Shown here piece after piece: positions 17,082 to 25,059 of a stretch of 64,000 nucleotides of DNA. Every line of letters starts with the position of its first letter. Position 1 is the first letter of the stretch. The stretch spans positions 806,001 to 870,000 of the forward strand of contig NZ_CP028913.1 of the NCBI RefSeq assembly GCF_003070885.1, written 5' to 3'. The notes below the pieces were generated by a model that saw nothing but the letters and a program-made list of their open reading frames with translations, ran no database searches and was not told the DNA's origin. The position numbers were made by a program, and so were the translations under genes. This stretch comes from Agromyces badenianii. GTDB lineage: Bacteria; Actinomycetota; Actinomycetes; Actinomycetales; Microbacteriaceae.

Positions 17082-18758
17082 GTGACCGCAACACTCGTGG
17101 CCCAGGGCCTCGCCGGAGGCTACGCCCACCGCACACTCTTCGACGACCTCGATCTCACAGTCGCCCCCGGCGATGTCGTGGGCATCGTCGGCGTCAACGG
17201 CGCGGGCAAGTCCACGCTGCTCCGCATCCTCGCCGACGAGCTCGAGCCGCAAGCCGGCTCCGTGCACCTGTCGCCGGCCGACGCCTTCGTCGGCTGGCTT
17301 CCGCAAGAGCACGAGCGCATCGAGGGCGAGACCATCGCGGCCTACGTCGCACGGCGCACTGGGGCGGCCGAGGCATCCGCTCGCCTCGATTCGGCCGCGA
17401 TGGCGCTGGCTTCGACGGATGCCCCGGCGCCCGGCGCCCCCGACCCCGCCGACGAGTACTCCGTCGCCCTCGAACGCTGGCTCGCCTCGGGCGCGGCCGA
17501 TCTCGACGAGCGGCTGCCGGCCGTGCTCGCTGAACTCGGGCTGAGCCTCGACGGCGGAGACGCCCACCTCTCGGCCGACTCGATGATGACCTCGCTCTCG
17601 GGCGGGCAGGCCGCCCGCGTCGGCCTCGCCGCCCTGCTCTGCTCTCGATTCGACCTCGTGCTGCTCGACGAGCCCACGAACGACCTCGACCTCGACGGAC
17701 TCGAACGACTCGAGGCGTTCGTCCGCGGCATCCGCGGCGGGGTCGTGCTCGTGAGTCACGACCGCGAGTTCCTCGCCCGCTCGGTCACGAGGGTTCTCGA
17801 GCTCGATCTCGCCCAGCAGTCGAACCGCATCTACGGCGGCGGCTACGACGCCTACCTCGAGGAACGGGCCACGGCCCGGCGCCATCAACGCGACGACTAC
17901 GACGAGTTCGCGGCGAAGAAGGCCGATCTGGTCGCGCGGGCACGCACCCAGCGCGAGTGGTCGAGCCAGGGTGTGCGCAATGCCATGAAGAAATCGCCCG
18001 ACAACGACAAGATCCGCCGCAAGGCCGCGACCGAGTCGAGCGAGAAGCAGGCGCAGAAGGTGCGCCAGATGGAAAGCCGCATCGCGCGACTCGATGAGGT
18101 CGAGGAGCCGCGCAAGGAGTGGCAGCTCGAGTTCACGATCGGTGAGGCTCCCCGCTCGAGCTCGGTCGTCTCGACGCTGAACGAGGCAGTCGTCAGTCAG
18201 GGCGACTTCACGCTCGGCCCGGTCTCACTGCAGGTCGACGCGGGGGAGCGCATCGGCATCACCGGCCCCAACGGGGCTGGCAAGTCGACGCTGCTCGCAC
18301 TGCTGCTCGGCCGGCGCGCAGCCGATGCCGGAACGGCGAGCCTCGGGGCATCCGTCGCCATCGGCGAGATCGACCAGGCGCGCACGCAGCTGACCGGTGA
18401 AGCGCCGCTCGCGGCGGCCTTCGAAGCCCTCGTGCCCGAGTTCTCGGCCGGGGAGGTGCGCACGCTGCTCGCGAAGTTCGGCCTGAAGGCCGATCACGTG
18501 CTGCGGCCGGTCGACGCACTCTCGCCGGGCGAGCGCACCCGAGCCGGGCTCGCCCTGCTGCAGGCGCGCGGCGTCAACGTGCTCGTGCTCGACGAACCGA
18601 CGAACCACCTCGACCTCGCCGCGATCGAGCAGCTCGAAGAAGCGCTCGAGTCCTATGAGGGCACGCTGCTGCTCGTCACGCACGACCGCCGCATGCTCGA
18701 GCACGTGCGACTCGATCGCCGCTGGCACGTGGAGGCCGGGCGGGTCGCCGATCTCTGA
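17082..18758 (+). CDS. ABC-F family ATP-binding protein
   Basis: 558 aa cytoplasmic protein with two ATPase domains and no membrane segments. Domain 1 has GVNGAGKST (~residue 38), a long insertion, LSGGQAARVGLAALL and LLDEPTNDLDL. The linker (~265-345) is rich in Lys/Arg/Glu, as for the ABC-F P-site tRNA interaction motif. Domain 2 has GPNGAGKST, LSPGERTRAGLALL and LDEPTNHLDL. ABC-F proteins act on ribosomes as translation factors or antibiotic-protection proteins. TACAGT 6 nt before the GTG start indicates a leaderless mRNA with no upstream resistance-type leader, which argues for a housekeeping role. Confidence 0.92.
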   Translation: MTATLVAQGLAGGYAHRTLFDDLDLTVAPGDVVGIVGVNGAGKSTLLRILADELEPQAGSVHLSPADAFVGWLPQEHERIEGETIAAYVARRTGAAEASARLDSAAMALASTDAPAPGAPDPADEYSVALERWLASGAADLDERLPAVLAELGLSLDGGDAHLSADSMMTSLSGGQAARVGLAALLCSRFDLVLLDEPTNDLDLDGLERLEAFVRGIRGGVVLVSHDREFLARSVTRVLELDLAQQSNRIYGGGYDAYLEERATARRHQRDDYDEFAAKKADLVARARTQREWSSQGVRNAMKKSPDNDKIRRKAATESSEKQAQKVRQMESRIARLDEVEEPRKEWQLEFTIGEAPRSSSVVSTLNEAVVSQGDFTLGPVSLQVDAGERIGITGPNGAGKSTLLALLLGRRAADAGTASLGASVAIGEIDQARTQLTGEAPLAAAFEALVPEFSAGEVRTLLAKFGLKADHVLRPVDALSPGERTRAGLALLQARGVNVLVLDEPTNHLDLAAIEQLEEALESYEGTLLLVTHDRRMLEHVRLDRRWHVEAGRVADL

Positions 18759-18830
18759 CCCGGGGGCCGCCCGCGGGAAGCAGGCGCCTCATTCCCGCCG
18801 AGCGCGGCGCGGCCACGGTCGATCAAGCGC

Positions 18831-19289
18831 TCAGGTCGCCCGAGACTCCCCGCGCCGAGGGTCGTCGTCGACACGAGGGTCGCCGTCGACACGGCGGTCG
18901 TCGTCGACACGACGGTCGTCCACGACCTTGACGTCGGGATCCAGCGTGTCGGCCTTCCGCAGCCGGTCATCGGCCTCCGTTCGGAGATCCGCGGCTGCGG
19001 ACTGACGATCGGCGCTCTCGCGCGCGAGTCGCTCGGCGTCGAGACGGGCCTGCGCCGCTTCGGCGTCGGCCTGCTTGGCCGCAGCGGCGGCGCGAGCGGC
19101 ATCCGCTTCACGCTGACGTGCCGCGGCGTCGGTCTCGGCGGCGCTCTGCCGCAGATCTGCCGCCTTCCTGCGGCCGGCCTCGACTTGCGCCTCCCGGCGT
19201 CGCCGACTCGTCATGATCATCACGATCACGATGATCGCGATGACGATGATGACGCCGATGACGATCCAGACGATGGTGCTGGTTTCCAC
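18831..19289 (-). CDS. Single-pass membrane protein with long coiled coil
   Basis: 152 aa. A GTG start at 19289 follows GAGGAGG. An N-terminal membrane helix (residues ~6-27, almost only Ile/Val) is followed by a basic stop (SRRRREA) and an Ala/Glu/Arg/Gln-rich coiled coil (~32-110). The last 30 residues are an Asp/Arg/Val repeat (DDRRVDDDRRVDGD, PRVDDDPRRG). The hydrophilic part should lie in the cytoplasm. I do not recognise a family. Composition and layout recall small stress-related envelope proteins. Confidence 0.65.
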   Translation of the reverse strand: METSTIVWIVIGVIIVIAIIVIVMIMTSRRRREAQVEAGRRKAADLRQSAAETDAAARQREADAARAAAAAKQADAEAAQARLDAERLARESADRQSAAADLRTEADDRLRKADTLDPDVKVVDDRRVDDDRRVDGDPRVDDDPRRGESRAT

Positions 19290-19378
19290 GGTGATCCGCC
19301 TCCTCAGGTCGGTCACACCAAGCCAAGCCGGTCGAGCCCATCGTGGCAACGCCTTGCGGAACGCGGCGTTGTGCGCCA

Positions 19379-21337
19379 TTATCCCGCCTGCGCGACCAAT
19401 TTCTTCGGCTGGTGAATCGGCTCCGCGGCCGGGCTTGCCGCACCCAGCAGCTCGTCCAGCATCCGCTCGAGCGTGCGGAGCCCGTCGGGCGAGAGCACCG
19501 ACTCGAGATGGCCCTGCACCGAGGCCACGCTCGGCCCGCGGAGTGCGTGCACGAAGCCCGTTGCGGCATCCGCCGCCACCTCGAGACCCAATCGCGGCGT
19601 CAGCGACCGGTTCGCGGCGGAGGCCGTGAACGTGTTGTAGAACCCGATCGCGGCGCGCTCGCCGAACAGCTCGACCGTGAGCTGCACGCCCTGGCGCGGG
19701 GCCGGCAGCGGGGCGAGCGGCAGCCCGGCGAGTGTCGCGAGCACCTGGTGGCTGAGGCACACGGCGAGCAGCGGCGCGCCACTCGCGAGGCGCGCCGCCA
19801 TGAGCTCCCGCAGCCGGGCGATGCGGGCGTCCGACTCATCGCGGGGGTCGCCCGGGCCGGGACCGAAGACGACGAGGTCGTCGGATGCCGCGGGCTCGGC
19901 CTCGTTCCACGGCACGACGCGGGCCTCGACGCCGAGGTGTCGCAACTGGTGCGCGAGCATCGTCGTGAAGTCGTCGCCGGCGTCGATGACGAGCGCGGTG
20001 GCGCCGCGGGAGGGGTGGCTCGCCTGCGGCGTGCCCCAGAATGCCGCGAGGTGATCGTTGCGCGAGTCAAGGAGCGTGGCGATGCGCTCGCGCTCCCGCT
20101 GCACGGTGCCCCGCTGCACGGTGCCCCGCTGCACGGTGCCACCCGCAGGGGTTCCGGATGCGCCCGGCGCGGCGGAAGCGGCCGGCGCCGTCGGGCGCGG
20201 GATCGCGCCCAGCGCCGTCAGCACGCCGGCGGCCTTCGCATGGGTCTCGGCGACCTCGCCCGCGGGGTCGGAGTGGCGCACGAGGGTCGCTCCGACCGGC
20301 ACTCGAACCCGGCCGGCGCCGTCGACGTACGCCGTGCGGATGAGGATCGGCGCATCGAGGTCGTATCCGCCGGCCGTCGGCGTGAAGCGCGCCAGCACGC
20401 CCGCGTAGTACCCGCGCGGCGTCGACTCGTGCCGCGCGATCACGGTGCAGGCGTTGCCCATCGGCGACCCCGTCACCGTCGGGGCGAACATGGTGCGGCG
20501 GAGCACTTCGCGCGGGTCGAGGTCGCTGCGCCCCTCGAGGAGATACTCGGTGTGGGTGAGCCGCGACATCCGCTTCAGGAACGGGCCGCGGATGCGCCCG
20601 CCGGTGGGGCAGACCGCGCTCATCATCTTCAGCTCTTCGTCGACGACCATCACGAGCTCTTCGCGTTCCTTGACGTCGCCGAGGAAGGTCACCAGCTCGT
20701 CGTCGTCGGGCGGCCCGTCGAGATGCCGGAAGGTGCCGCTGATCGGGTTCATCGACACGAGGCCGTCGATCGAGGAGACGTGCCGTTCGGGCGTCGCCCC
20801 GACGGCCGACAGGCCCGGCGTGTGCACGGCGAAGGTCCAGTACGCACCTATCTCGTGCTCGAGCAGCGACCGCAGCCAGCCGAGCACCGCACGGCCCGCC
20901 GGCGCATCGATGCCTCCCGTGAACTCCCGCCGGATCACGAAGTTCGCCCCCTCGCCGCGCCCGATCTCCTCGTCGATCACCCGGCGCACCCGAGCGGCGT
21001 ACTCGGCGTCGCTCACGTCGACGTCGAGGCCGTCGACGGCGAGCGGATGCTCCGGCAGCATGCCGATGGCCTCATCGACGTCGATCGACTCGCGGTCGCG
21101 CACGACGAGACAGCGAAGGGGAGCCCCGTCGTCGTGTGCGACGAAGCCGCGCTCGCGCACCTGCCGGAACGGCACGAAGGCGAGCACTTCGGCGCCGTCG
21201 AGCGGGATGTCGGCGAGCCGGTCGACGTCGACCACGTCGCCCACGAGCACGTCGAGTCGTTGCTCGTGCTCTCGGCGCACGACGGCGAAGGGCACGGGAT
21301 CGGCGGTGGCGAGCAGGGCGGCGAGCAGTCGCGTCAT
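19379..21337 (-). CDS. Fused TrpE-TrpG type synthase (PhzE-like anthranilate/ADIC synthase)
   Basis: 652 aa. Residues ~1-415 are a chorismate-binding (TrpE/PhzE) domain with GANFVIRREF, GATPERHVS, NPISGTFRH, DEELKMMSAVCPTGGRIRGP, HTEYLLEGRS and TVTGSPMGNACTVI. Residues ~455-640 are a class I glutamine amidotransferase with GPGPGDPRD, CLSHQVLA (nucleophile Cys), FYNTFTA and VQGHLESVL. A linker made of three GTVQR repeats joins them. The architecture is that of PhzE (2-amino-2-desoxyisochorismate synthase) and fused anthranilate synthases. No other phenazine gene is present, and a Trp-codon leader peptide and terminator precede the gene, so control by tryptophan is expected. The ribosome site is GGAG. 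Confidence 0.88.
   Translation of the reverse strand: MTRLLAALLATADPVPFAVVRREHEQRLDVLVGDVVDVDRLADIPLDGAEVLAFVPFRQVRERGFVAHDDGAPLRCLVVRDRESIDVDEAIGMLPEHPLAVDGLDVDVSDAEYAARVRRVIDEEIGRGEGANFVIRREFTGGIDAPAGRAVLGWLRSLLEHEIGAYWTFAVHTPGLSAVGATPERHVSSIDGLVSMNPISGTFRHLDGPPDDDELVTFLGDVKEREELVMVVDEELKMMSAVCPTGGRIRGPFLKRMSRLTHTEYLLEGRSDLDPREVLRRTMFAPTVTGSPMGNACTVIARHESTPRGYYAGVLARFTPTAGGYDLDAPILIRTAYVDGAGRVRVPVGATLVRHSDPAGEVAETHAKAAGVLTALGAIPRPTAPAASAAPGASGTPAGGTVQRGTVQRGTVQRERERIATLLDSRNDHLAAFWGTPQASHPSRGATALVIDAGDDFTTMLAHQLRHLGVEARVVPWNEAEPAASDDLVVFGPGPGDPRDESDARIARLRELMAARLASGAPLLAVCLSHQVLATLAGLPLAPLPAPRQGVQLTVELFGERAAIGFYNTFTASAANRSLTPRLGLEVAADAATGFVHALRGPSVASVQGHLESVLSPDGLRTLERMLDELLGAASPAAEPIHQPKKLVAQAG
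20096..20140. repeat. Three exact 15-bp tandem repeats in an interdomain linker
   Basis: CCGCTGCACGGTGCC occurs three times head to tail. Read on the minus strand it encodes GTVQR x3 in the linker between synthase and amidotransferase domains. The unit is a multiple of three, so copy-number change keeps the frame. Confidence 0.9.
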
Positions 21338-21385
21338 GGGGATTCTCCGGTCGGGCCCTCGGGCGCCGCCCCCGCCTACGCGAAA

Positions 21386-21407
21386 ACGACCGCCCTCGGG
21401 CGGTCGT
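21386..21407 (-). terminator. Intrinsic terminator of the Trp attenuator
   Basis: On the minus strand, ACGACCGCCC-GA-GGGCGGTCGT (10-bp perfect arms) is followed directly by TTTT. It lies 49 bp before the synthase start and 25 bp after the leader-peptide stop. A competing pairing is visible: the GGCGG next to the leader stop codon can pair with the first arm, giving an antiterminator. This is a standard ribosome-mediated attenuation layout. Confidence 0.8.
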
Positions 21408-21431
21408 CAGTACGTCGAAACGCGTGGCCGC

Positions 21432-21470
21432 CTAGGAGGCGGGCCACCAGCTCTGGTTCGACGAGGTCAT
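21432..21470 (-). CDS. trpL: Trp leader peptide (12 aa)
   Basis: Reads MTSSNQSWWPAS then TAG, with two tandem Trp codons. TAGAAT on the minus strand ends 7 nt before the ATG, so the leader transcript is itself leaderless. The leader RNA around the WW codons can form a stem with the sequence just after the stop codon, which would free or block the downstream terminator depending on where the ribosome stalls. This is the expected arrangement for attenuation by charged tRNA-Trp. The peptide is a sensor, with no function of its own. Confidence 0.82.
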   Translation of the reverse strand: MTSSNQSWWPAS

Positions 21471-21477
21471 GCCATGG

Positions 21478-21483
21478 ATTCTA
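21478..21483 (-). promoter_or_regulatory. -10 box driving the Trp leader
   Basis: TAGAAT on the minus strand, 7 nt upstream of the leader peptide ATG. It lies in the 51-bp gap shared with the divergent methyltransferase gene. Confidence 0.55.
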
Positions 21484-21521
21484 ACACCACGCACCCGTGC
21501 CGCGCCGATACTCTTCGAGGG

Positions 21522-22361
21522 ATGCCTGCCGAGACCGAGATCGTCACCCGCCTGCGCGCCGCCGGTTGCGTCTTCGCCGAAGACGAAGCCCGGCTGCTCG
21601 TCGAGGCGAGCGACGACGATTCCGAGCTCGATCGCCTGGTCGCACGCCGCGCCGCGGGCGAACCGCTCGAGTACGTGCTCGGCTGGGCCGAGTTCGCGGG
21701 TCTTCGCATCCGGGTGCTGCCGGGCGTATTCGTGCCGCGTCGGCGCACCGAGTTGCTCGCGGCCGAGGCAGCGCGACTCGCGACGGTCGCGGTGCTCGCC
21801 GGCCATGACGGCCGGGCCGGTGCGGCCGCACGAGATGCTGCCGTCAGCGCACCGGTCGTCGTCGACCTCTGCTGCGGCACCGGCGCGATCGGTGCGGCGG
21901 TCATGGATGCCGCGGGCCCCGTGCACCTCGTCGCCGCCGACCTCGACCCGATCGCCGTGCAGGCGGCGCGCATGAACCTCGAACCGCAGGGCGGTCTCGT
22001 GTTCGAAGGCGACCTCTACGACGCGCTCCCGGTCGAGCTTCGCGCGCGCATCGACGTGCTCGCGGTGAACGCGCCCTACGTGCCGAGCGAGGCGATCGCC
22101 ATGATGCCCCCCGAGGCGCGCGACCACGAGGCCCGGCTGGCGCTCGATGGGGGCAATGACGGACTCGACGTGCATCGCCGGGTCGCGGCATCCGCTCGCT
22201 CGTGGCTCGCGCCCGGCGGCTCCGTGCTCATCGAGACGAGCGAACGCCAGGCGCCGGTCGCGCGTGCGCTCTTCGAGGCGGGTGGTCTCGCGACACGAAT
22301 CCTGCATGACGCCGACGCCGACGCGACCGTCGTGATCGGAGTGCGGAACCCGGTGGGGTGA
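21522..22361 (+). CDS. Putative protein N5-glutamine methyltransferase (PrmC-related)
   Basis: 279 aa. The N-terminal helical domain (ETEIVTRLRAAGCVFAEDEARLL...RRAAGEPLEYVLGWAEFAGL) and the SAM-binding domain (VVDLCCGTGAIGAAV, VAADLDPIAVQAARMN) are those of HemK/PrmC. The catalytic NPPY motif reads NAPYVP, as in the actinobacterial PrmC-related subgroup (TIGR03704, from memory). True PrmC methylates release factors on the GGQ glutamine. This relative's target is not established. GATACT ~9 nt before the ATG suggests a near-leaderless promoter, divergent from the Trp leader. Confidence 0.85.
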   Translation: MPAETEIVTRLRAAGCVFAEDEARLLVEASDDDSELDRLVARRAAGEPLEYVLGWAEFAGLRIRVLPGVFVPRRRTELLAAEAARLATVAVLAGHDGRAGAAARDAAVSAPVVVDLCCGTGAIGAAVMDAAGPVHLVAADLDPIAVQAARMNLEPQGGLVFEGDLYDALPVELRARIDVLAVNAPYVPSEAIAMMPPEARDHEARLALDGGNDGLDVHRRVAASARSWLAPGGSVLIETSERQAPVARALFEAGGLATRILHDADADATVVIGVRNPVG

Positions 22362-22388
22362 CGCGATCGCAGGTCTCAGCCGCTCGCC

Positions 22389-23039
22389 TCAATCGGCCGA
22401 GCGCGCCGCGGCGAGCAGCTCGGCGACCTCGTCGTCGGTGGTCTGTCTGAAGTCGAGATAGTGCATGCCGACGGCCATGAAGCCGCGCGGTGCCGAGAGG
22501 CAGATGATCTCGTCGACCTCGGGATCCGCCGCGAGCGAGCCGAGCGCGTCGGGAGCCCCGACCGGCATCGCGAGCACGACGCGAGCCGCGCCCCGGGCCT
22601 TCGCCACCTGCGCGGCGACGCGCGCCGTGGCGCCGGTGGCGATGCCGTCGTCGACGATCACCGCGGTGCGCCCGTCGAGGGAGACGGGTGGCAGACCGCC
22701 GCGGAAGCGCGCGATCCTGACCTCGAGTTCGGCGCGCTCGCCGCGCTCGATCGCGCGCAGTTCGCCGGGGGAGACGTAGGCGGAGTCGATGATGTCGTCG
22801 TTCAGCACCCGAGCCCCCTGCTCGCCGATCGCCCCCATCGCCACCTCGGGCTGACCAGGCACGCCGAGTTTTCGCACCACGAGCACGTCGAGCGGTGCGC
22901 CGAGGGCCTGAGCGATCGGCGCGGCGACGGGTACGCCGCCTCGTGGCAGGCCGAGCACGACCGGGCGTTCGAGGTCGACGCTCTCGAGTGCGGCGGCGAG
23001 ACGCCGACCGGCGTCTACGCGATTGAGGAAGTGCTCCAT
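22389..23039 (-). CDS. Phosphoribosyltransferase family protein
   Basis: 216 aa, type I PRTase fold. VVLGLPRGGVPVAAPIAQALGAPLDVLVVRKLG is the usual N-terminal core, and AVIVDDGIATGATARVAAQ is the 13-residue PRPP-binding loop. The group is widespread and often found alone or fused to a dienelactone hydrolase-like domain; its substrate is unknown. I chose the ATG at 23039 (MEHFLNRVDAGRRLA), where homology begins. No clear ribosome site is visible, and the frame stays open for another 99 nt. Confidence 0.85.
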   Translation of the reverse strand: MEHFLNRVDAGRRLAAALESVDLERPVVLGLPRGGVPVAAPIAQALGAPLDVLVVRKLGVPGQPEVAMGAIGEQGARVLNDDIIDSAYVSPGELRAIERGERAELEVRIARFRGGLPPVSLDGRTAVIVDDGIATGATARVAAQVAKARGAARVVLAMPVGAPDALGSLAADPEVDEIICLSAPRGFMAVGMHYLDFRQTTDDEVAELLAAARSAD

Positions 23040-23220
23040 GACGTGCGTCCAAGCTGCCGACGCCAGCTTGGCGGTGCTGACCCGCGCAGCTCCATCGTGC
23101 TCACCTCCAATGCTCGCACCATCACGAGACGGTGCCAAGCGCTCCGGCTCGGCGTCGGGTGCCCGATACCGGGTGAGGACGGGAAATCCGAGCGAAGTTC
23201 GCGTCTCCGGTCTCCTCGCC

Positions 23221-23305
23221 TACACTGAACGAAATCCTTCCCCGCGAGGGGAACCCGTACAAAGGATTCGGCGGGACCCCCACCCGTCGGTTTGGAGTGC
23301 CCCCC
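23221..23305 (+). ncRNA. Candidate structured 5' leader of the VWA gene
   Basis: TACACT (23221-23226) is followed by a stem AATCCTT (23233-23239) / AAGGATT (23262-23268). This encloses a CCCC-GCGA-GGGG hairpin with a GNRA-type tetraloop and the unpaired word AACCCGTAC. A second stem, CGGCGGG / CCCGTCG with one G-U pair (23269-23289), stands just before the ribosome site. The compact layered structure looks like a regulatory RNA. I could not match it to a class I know. Confidence 0.4.
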
Positions 23306-24994
23306 TTGGGACGTCATGCTGTCGTGGCACCGGTGAAGATGCCGGGCCGCAAGCTCATCCTGTCCATCATCGGTGCCGTTGTCGTGGTCGGTGTCGTCGC
23401 CTCAGGCGTCTTCCTCTGGGTGGGCGGGTACCTGAATCCGATCTTCGCCTCGGCCGACCCCGGGTGCGCCGAGACCGAGAAGGTCGTCGTCGTCGCCGAC
23501 ACGTCCATCGCGCCCGCGCTCACCGAGATCGCCGAGCAGTTCGACGAGGCCTCCGAGTTGTGCCTGTCGACCGAGATCATCGCGCAGGACTCGGCCGACA
23601 CGGCCGCGGTCGTCGCCTCCGGCGGAGCCGAGGCAGACGTGTGGGTACCCGAATCGAGCGTCTGGCTCGACCGCATGAACGCCACGGCCGCTTCGCTCGG
23701 CCAGTCGCTGCCCGAGGTCGAAGTGGGCAGCTCGATCGCCTCCTCGCCCGTCGTCTTCGCCGGCGCCGCGACGAAGGCGACGGAGCTCGCGAGCGAACCG
23801 GTGAGCTGGGCGCGCGTGCTCGGCGGTGCGCTGCCGACGATCCTGCCCGACCCCGAGGCGTCCGCGGCGAGCCTCGCCGGCCTCCTCGCCCTGCGTGGCC
23901 ACACCTCGCAAGACGACCCGCGTCAGTTCGCGGGGGCCATGATCGAGCTCGGCAAGTCCATTCCGGCATCGACGAGCGCCGCGTTCGGCACGCTCAGCGC
24001 CGCTCAGCAACCGGCAGTAGTGGTCACGAGCGAGGCCCAGGTGGCGGCCTACAACCTCGACGATCCCGCCGAAGGACTCGTGGCCGCGTACCCCGTCGAC
24101 GGCACGGTCTCCCTCGACTATCCCTTCGTGCACTTGTCCGTGGCGGACGCCGAGTCCGGCGAATCTGCGCCGGCGACCCGGGCAGAATTCGTCGACGCAT
24201 TCGAGGCAGAGGTGCGCGCGAGCGCGAAGACGTTCGCCGCCGAAGGATTCCGCAGCCCCGACGGCACGGGCAAGCTCGACATCGCCGGCCTCGGTGCCGA
24301 GGCCCCCGCGGCGACGGCGGCACTCGACGGCGCTGCCCAGCTCGAGATCCTCCGCGCCTGGTCGGTGCTCACGCTGCGCTCGCGCATGCTCGCGGTGATC
24401 GACGTGTCGGGCTCGATGGAAGAGCCCGCAGAGAACGGACTGCGCCGAATCGACATCTTCCAGCAGGCCGCCGTCGGGGCGATGCAGAAGTTCTCGGGCG
24501 AGGTCGAACTCGGCGTCTGGGTGTTCTCGACCGCACGCAACGGCGAGCTCGACTACGAGGACCTCTCGCCGATCGCACCGCTCGGCGATGCCGCGCACAT
24601 GCAGGAGATCGCCGGCATCATCCAGTCGCTGCCGACCAGGCTCGGCGGGGCGACCGGACTCAACGACACCACGCTCGCCGCCGTGCAGCGGGTTCGCGAG
24701 ACCTACGACCCCGAAAAGGTCAACTCGGTGCTGCTCTTCACCGACGGCAGGAACGAAGACGAGAACGGCATCGACCTCGACACGCTGCTCGGCGAACTCG
24801 CCAAGATCGACGACCCGGCGAAACCGGTGCCCGTCATCATGATCGGATTCGGCCCCGACACCGACCTCGCGGCGATGCAGCGCATCGCGCAGGCGACCAA
24901 GGGCGCCGCATACTCGGCGTCGAAGCCCGAAGATCTCGGCACCGTGCTCGTCGACGCGCTCTCGCAGCGCAGCTGCCGCCCCGACTGCGGCTGA
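23306..24994 (+). CDS. Substrate-binding and VWA domain protein
   Basis: 562 aa from a TTG start (MGRHAVVAPVKMPGRK), chosen because GGAG lies 8 nt upstream. A GTG 9 nt earlier overlaps that site. One membrane helix (~17-36) anchors an extracellular protein. Residues ~50-325 form a periplasmic-binding-like domain (VVVVADTSIAPALTEIAEQF, ADVWVPESSVWL). Residues ~358-555 form a von Willebrand A domain with an intact MIDAS (DVSGSM, GGATGLND, LFTDGRNEDE). Likely roles are surface adhesion or assembly of a membrane complex. The combination is known in actinobacteria, but its function is not. A strong terminator follows. Confidence 0.85.
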   Translation: MGRHAVVAPVKMPGRKLILSIIGAVVVVGVVASGVFLWVGGYLNPIFASADPGCAETEKVVVVADTSIAPALTEIAEQFDEASELCLSTEIIAQDSADTAAVVASGGAEADVWVPESSVWLDRMNATAASLGQSLPEVEVGSSIASSPVVFAGAATKATELASEPVSWARVLGGALPTILPDPEASAASLAGLLALRGHTSQDDPRQFAGAMIELGKSIPASTSAAFGTLSAAQQPAVVVTSEAQVAAYNLDDPAEGLVAAYPVDGTVSLDYPFVHLSVADAESGESAPATRAEFVDAFEAEVRASAKTFAAEGFRSPDGTGKLDIAGLGAEAPAATAALDGAAQLEILRAWSVLTLRSRMLAVIDVSGSMEEPAENGLRRIDIFQQAAVGAMQKFSGEVELGVWVFSTARNGELDYEDLSPIAPLGDAAHMQEIAGIIQSLPTRLGGATGLNDTTLAAVQRVRETYDPEKVNSVLLFTDGRNEDENGIDLDTLLGELAKIDDPAKPVPVIMIGFGPDTDLAAMQRIAQATKGAAYSASKPEDLGTVLVDALSQRSCRPDCG

Positions 24995-25007
24995 CCCCGT
25001 GCACGGC

Positions 25008-25037
25008 GAAGGGGCCCGGCATCGGCCGGGCCCCTTC
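25008..25037. terminator. Bidirectional hairpin terminator
   Basis: GAAGGGGCCCGGC / GCCGGGCCCCTTC, 13-bp perfect arms around ATCG, between the convergent VWA and DHA2 transporter genes. Confidence 0.75.
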
Positions 25038-25059
25038 GTTCGTGCTGCTCGGCACCCGA

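Noticed and set aside
19379..21337. Phenazine biosynthesis locus, suggested by PhzE-like architecture
   Set aside because: No phzA/B/D/F/G homologue is in the flanking 10 kb, and the Trp leader argues for attenuation by tryptophan.
19343..21484. A 713-residue plus-strand frame opposite the TrpE-TrpG fusion
   Set aside because: Antisense shadow with no recognisable domain. The minus strand encodes a full catalytic protein with a regulatory leader.
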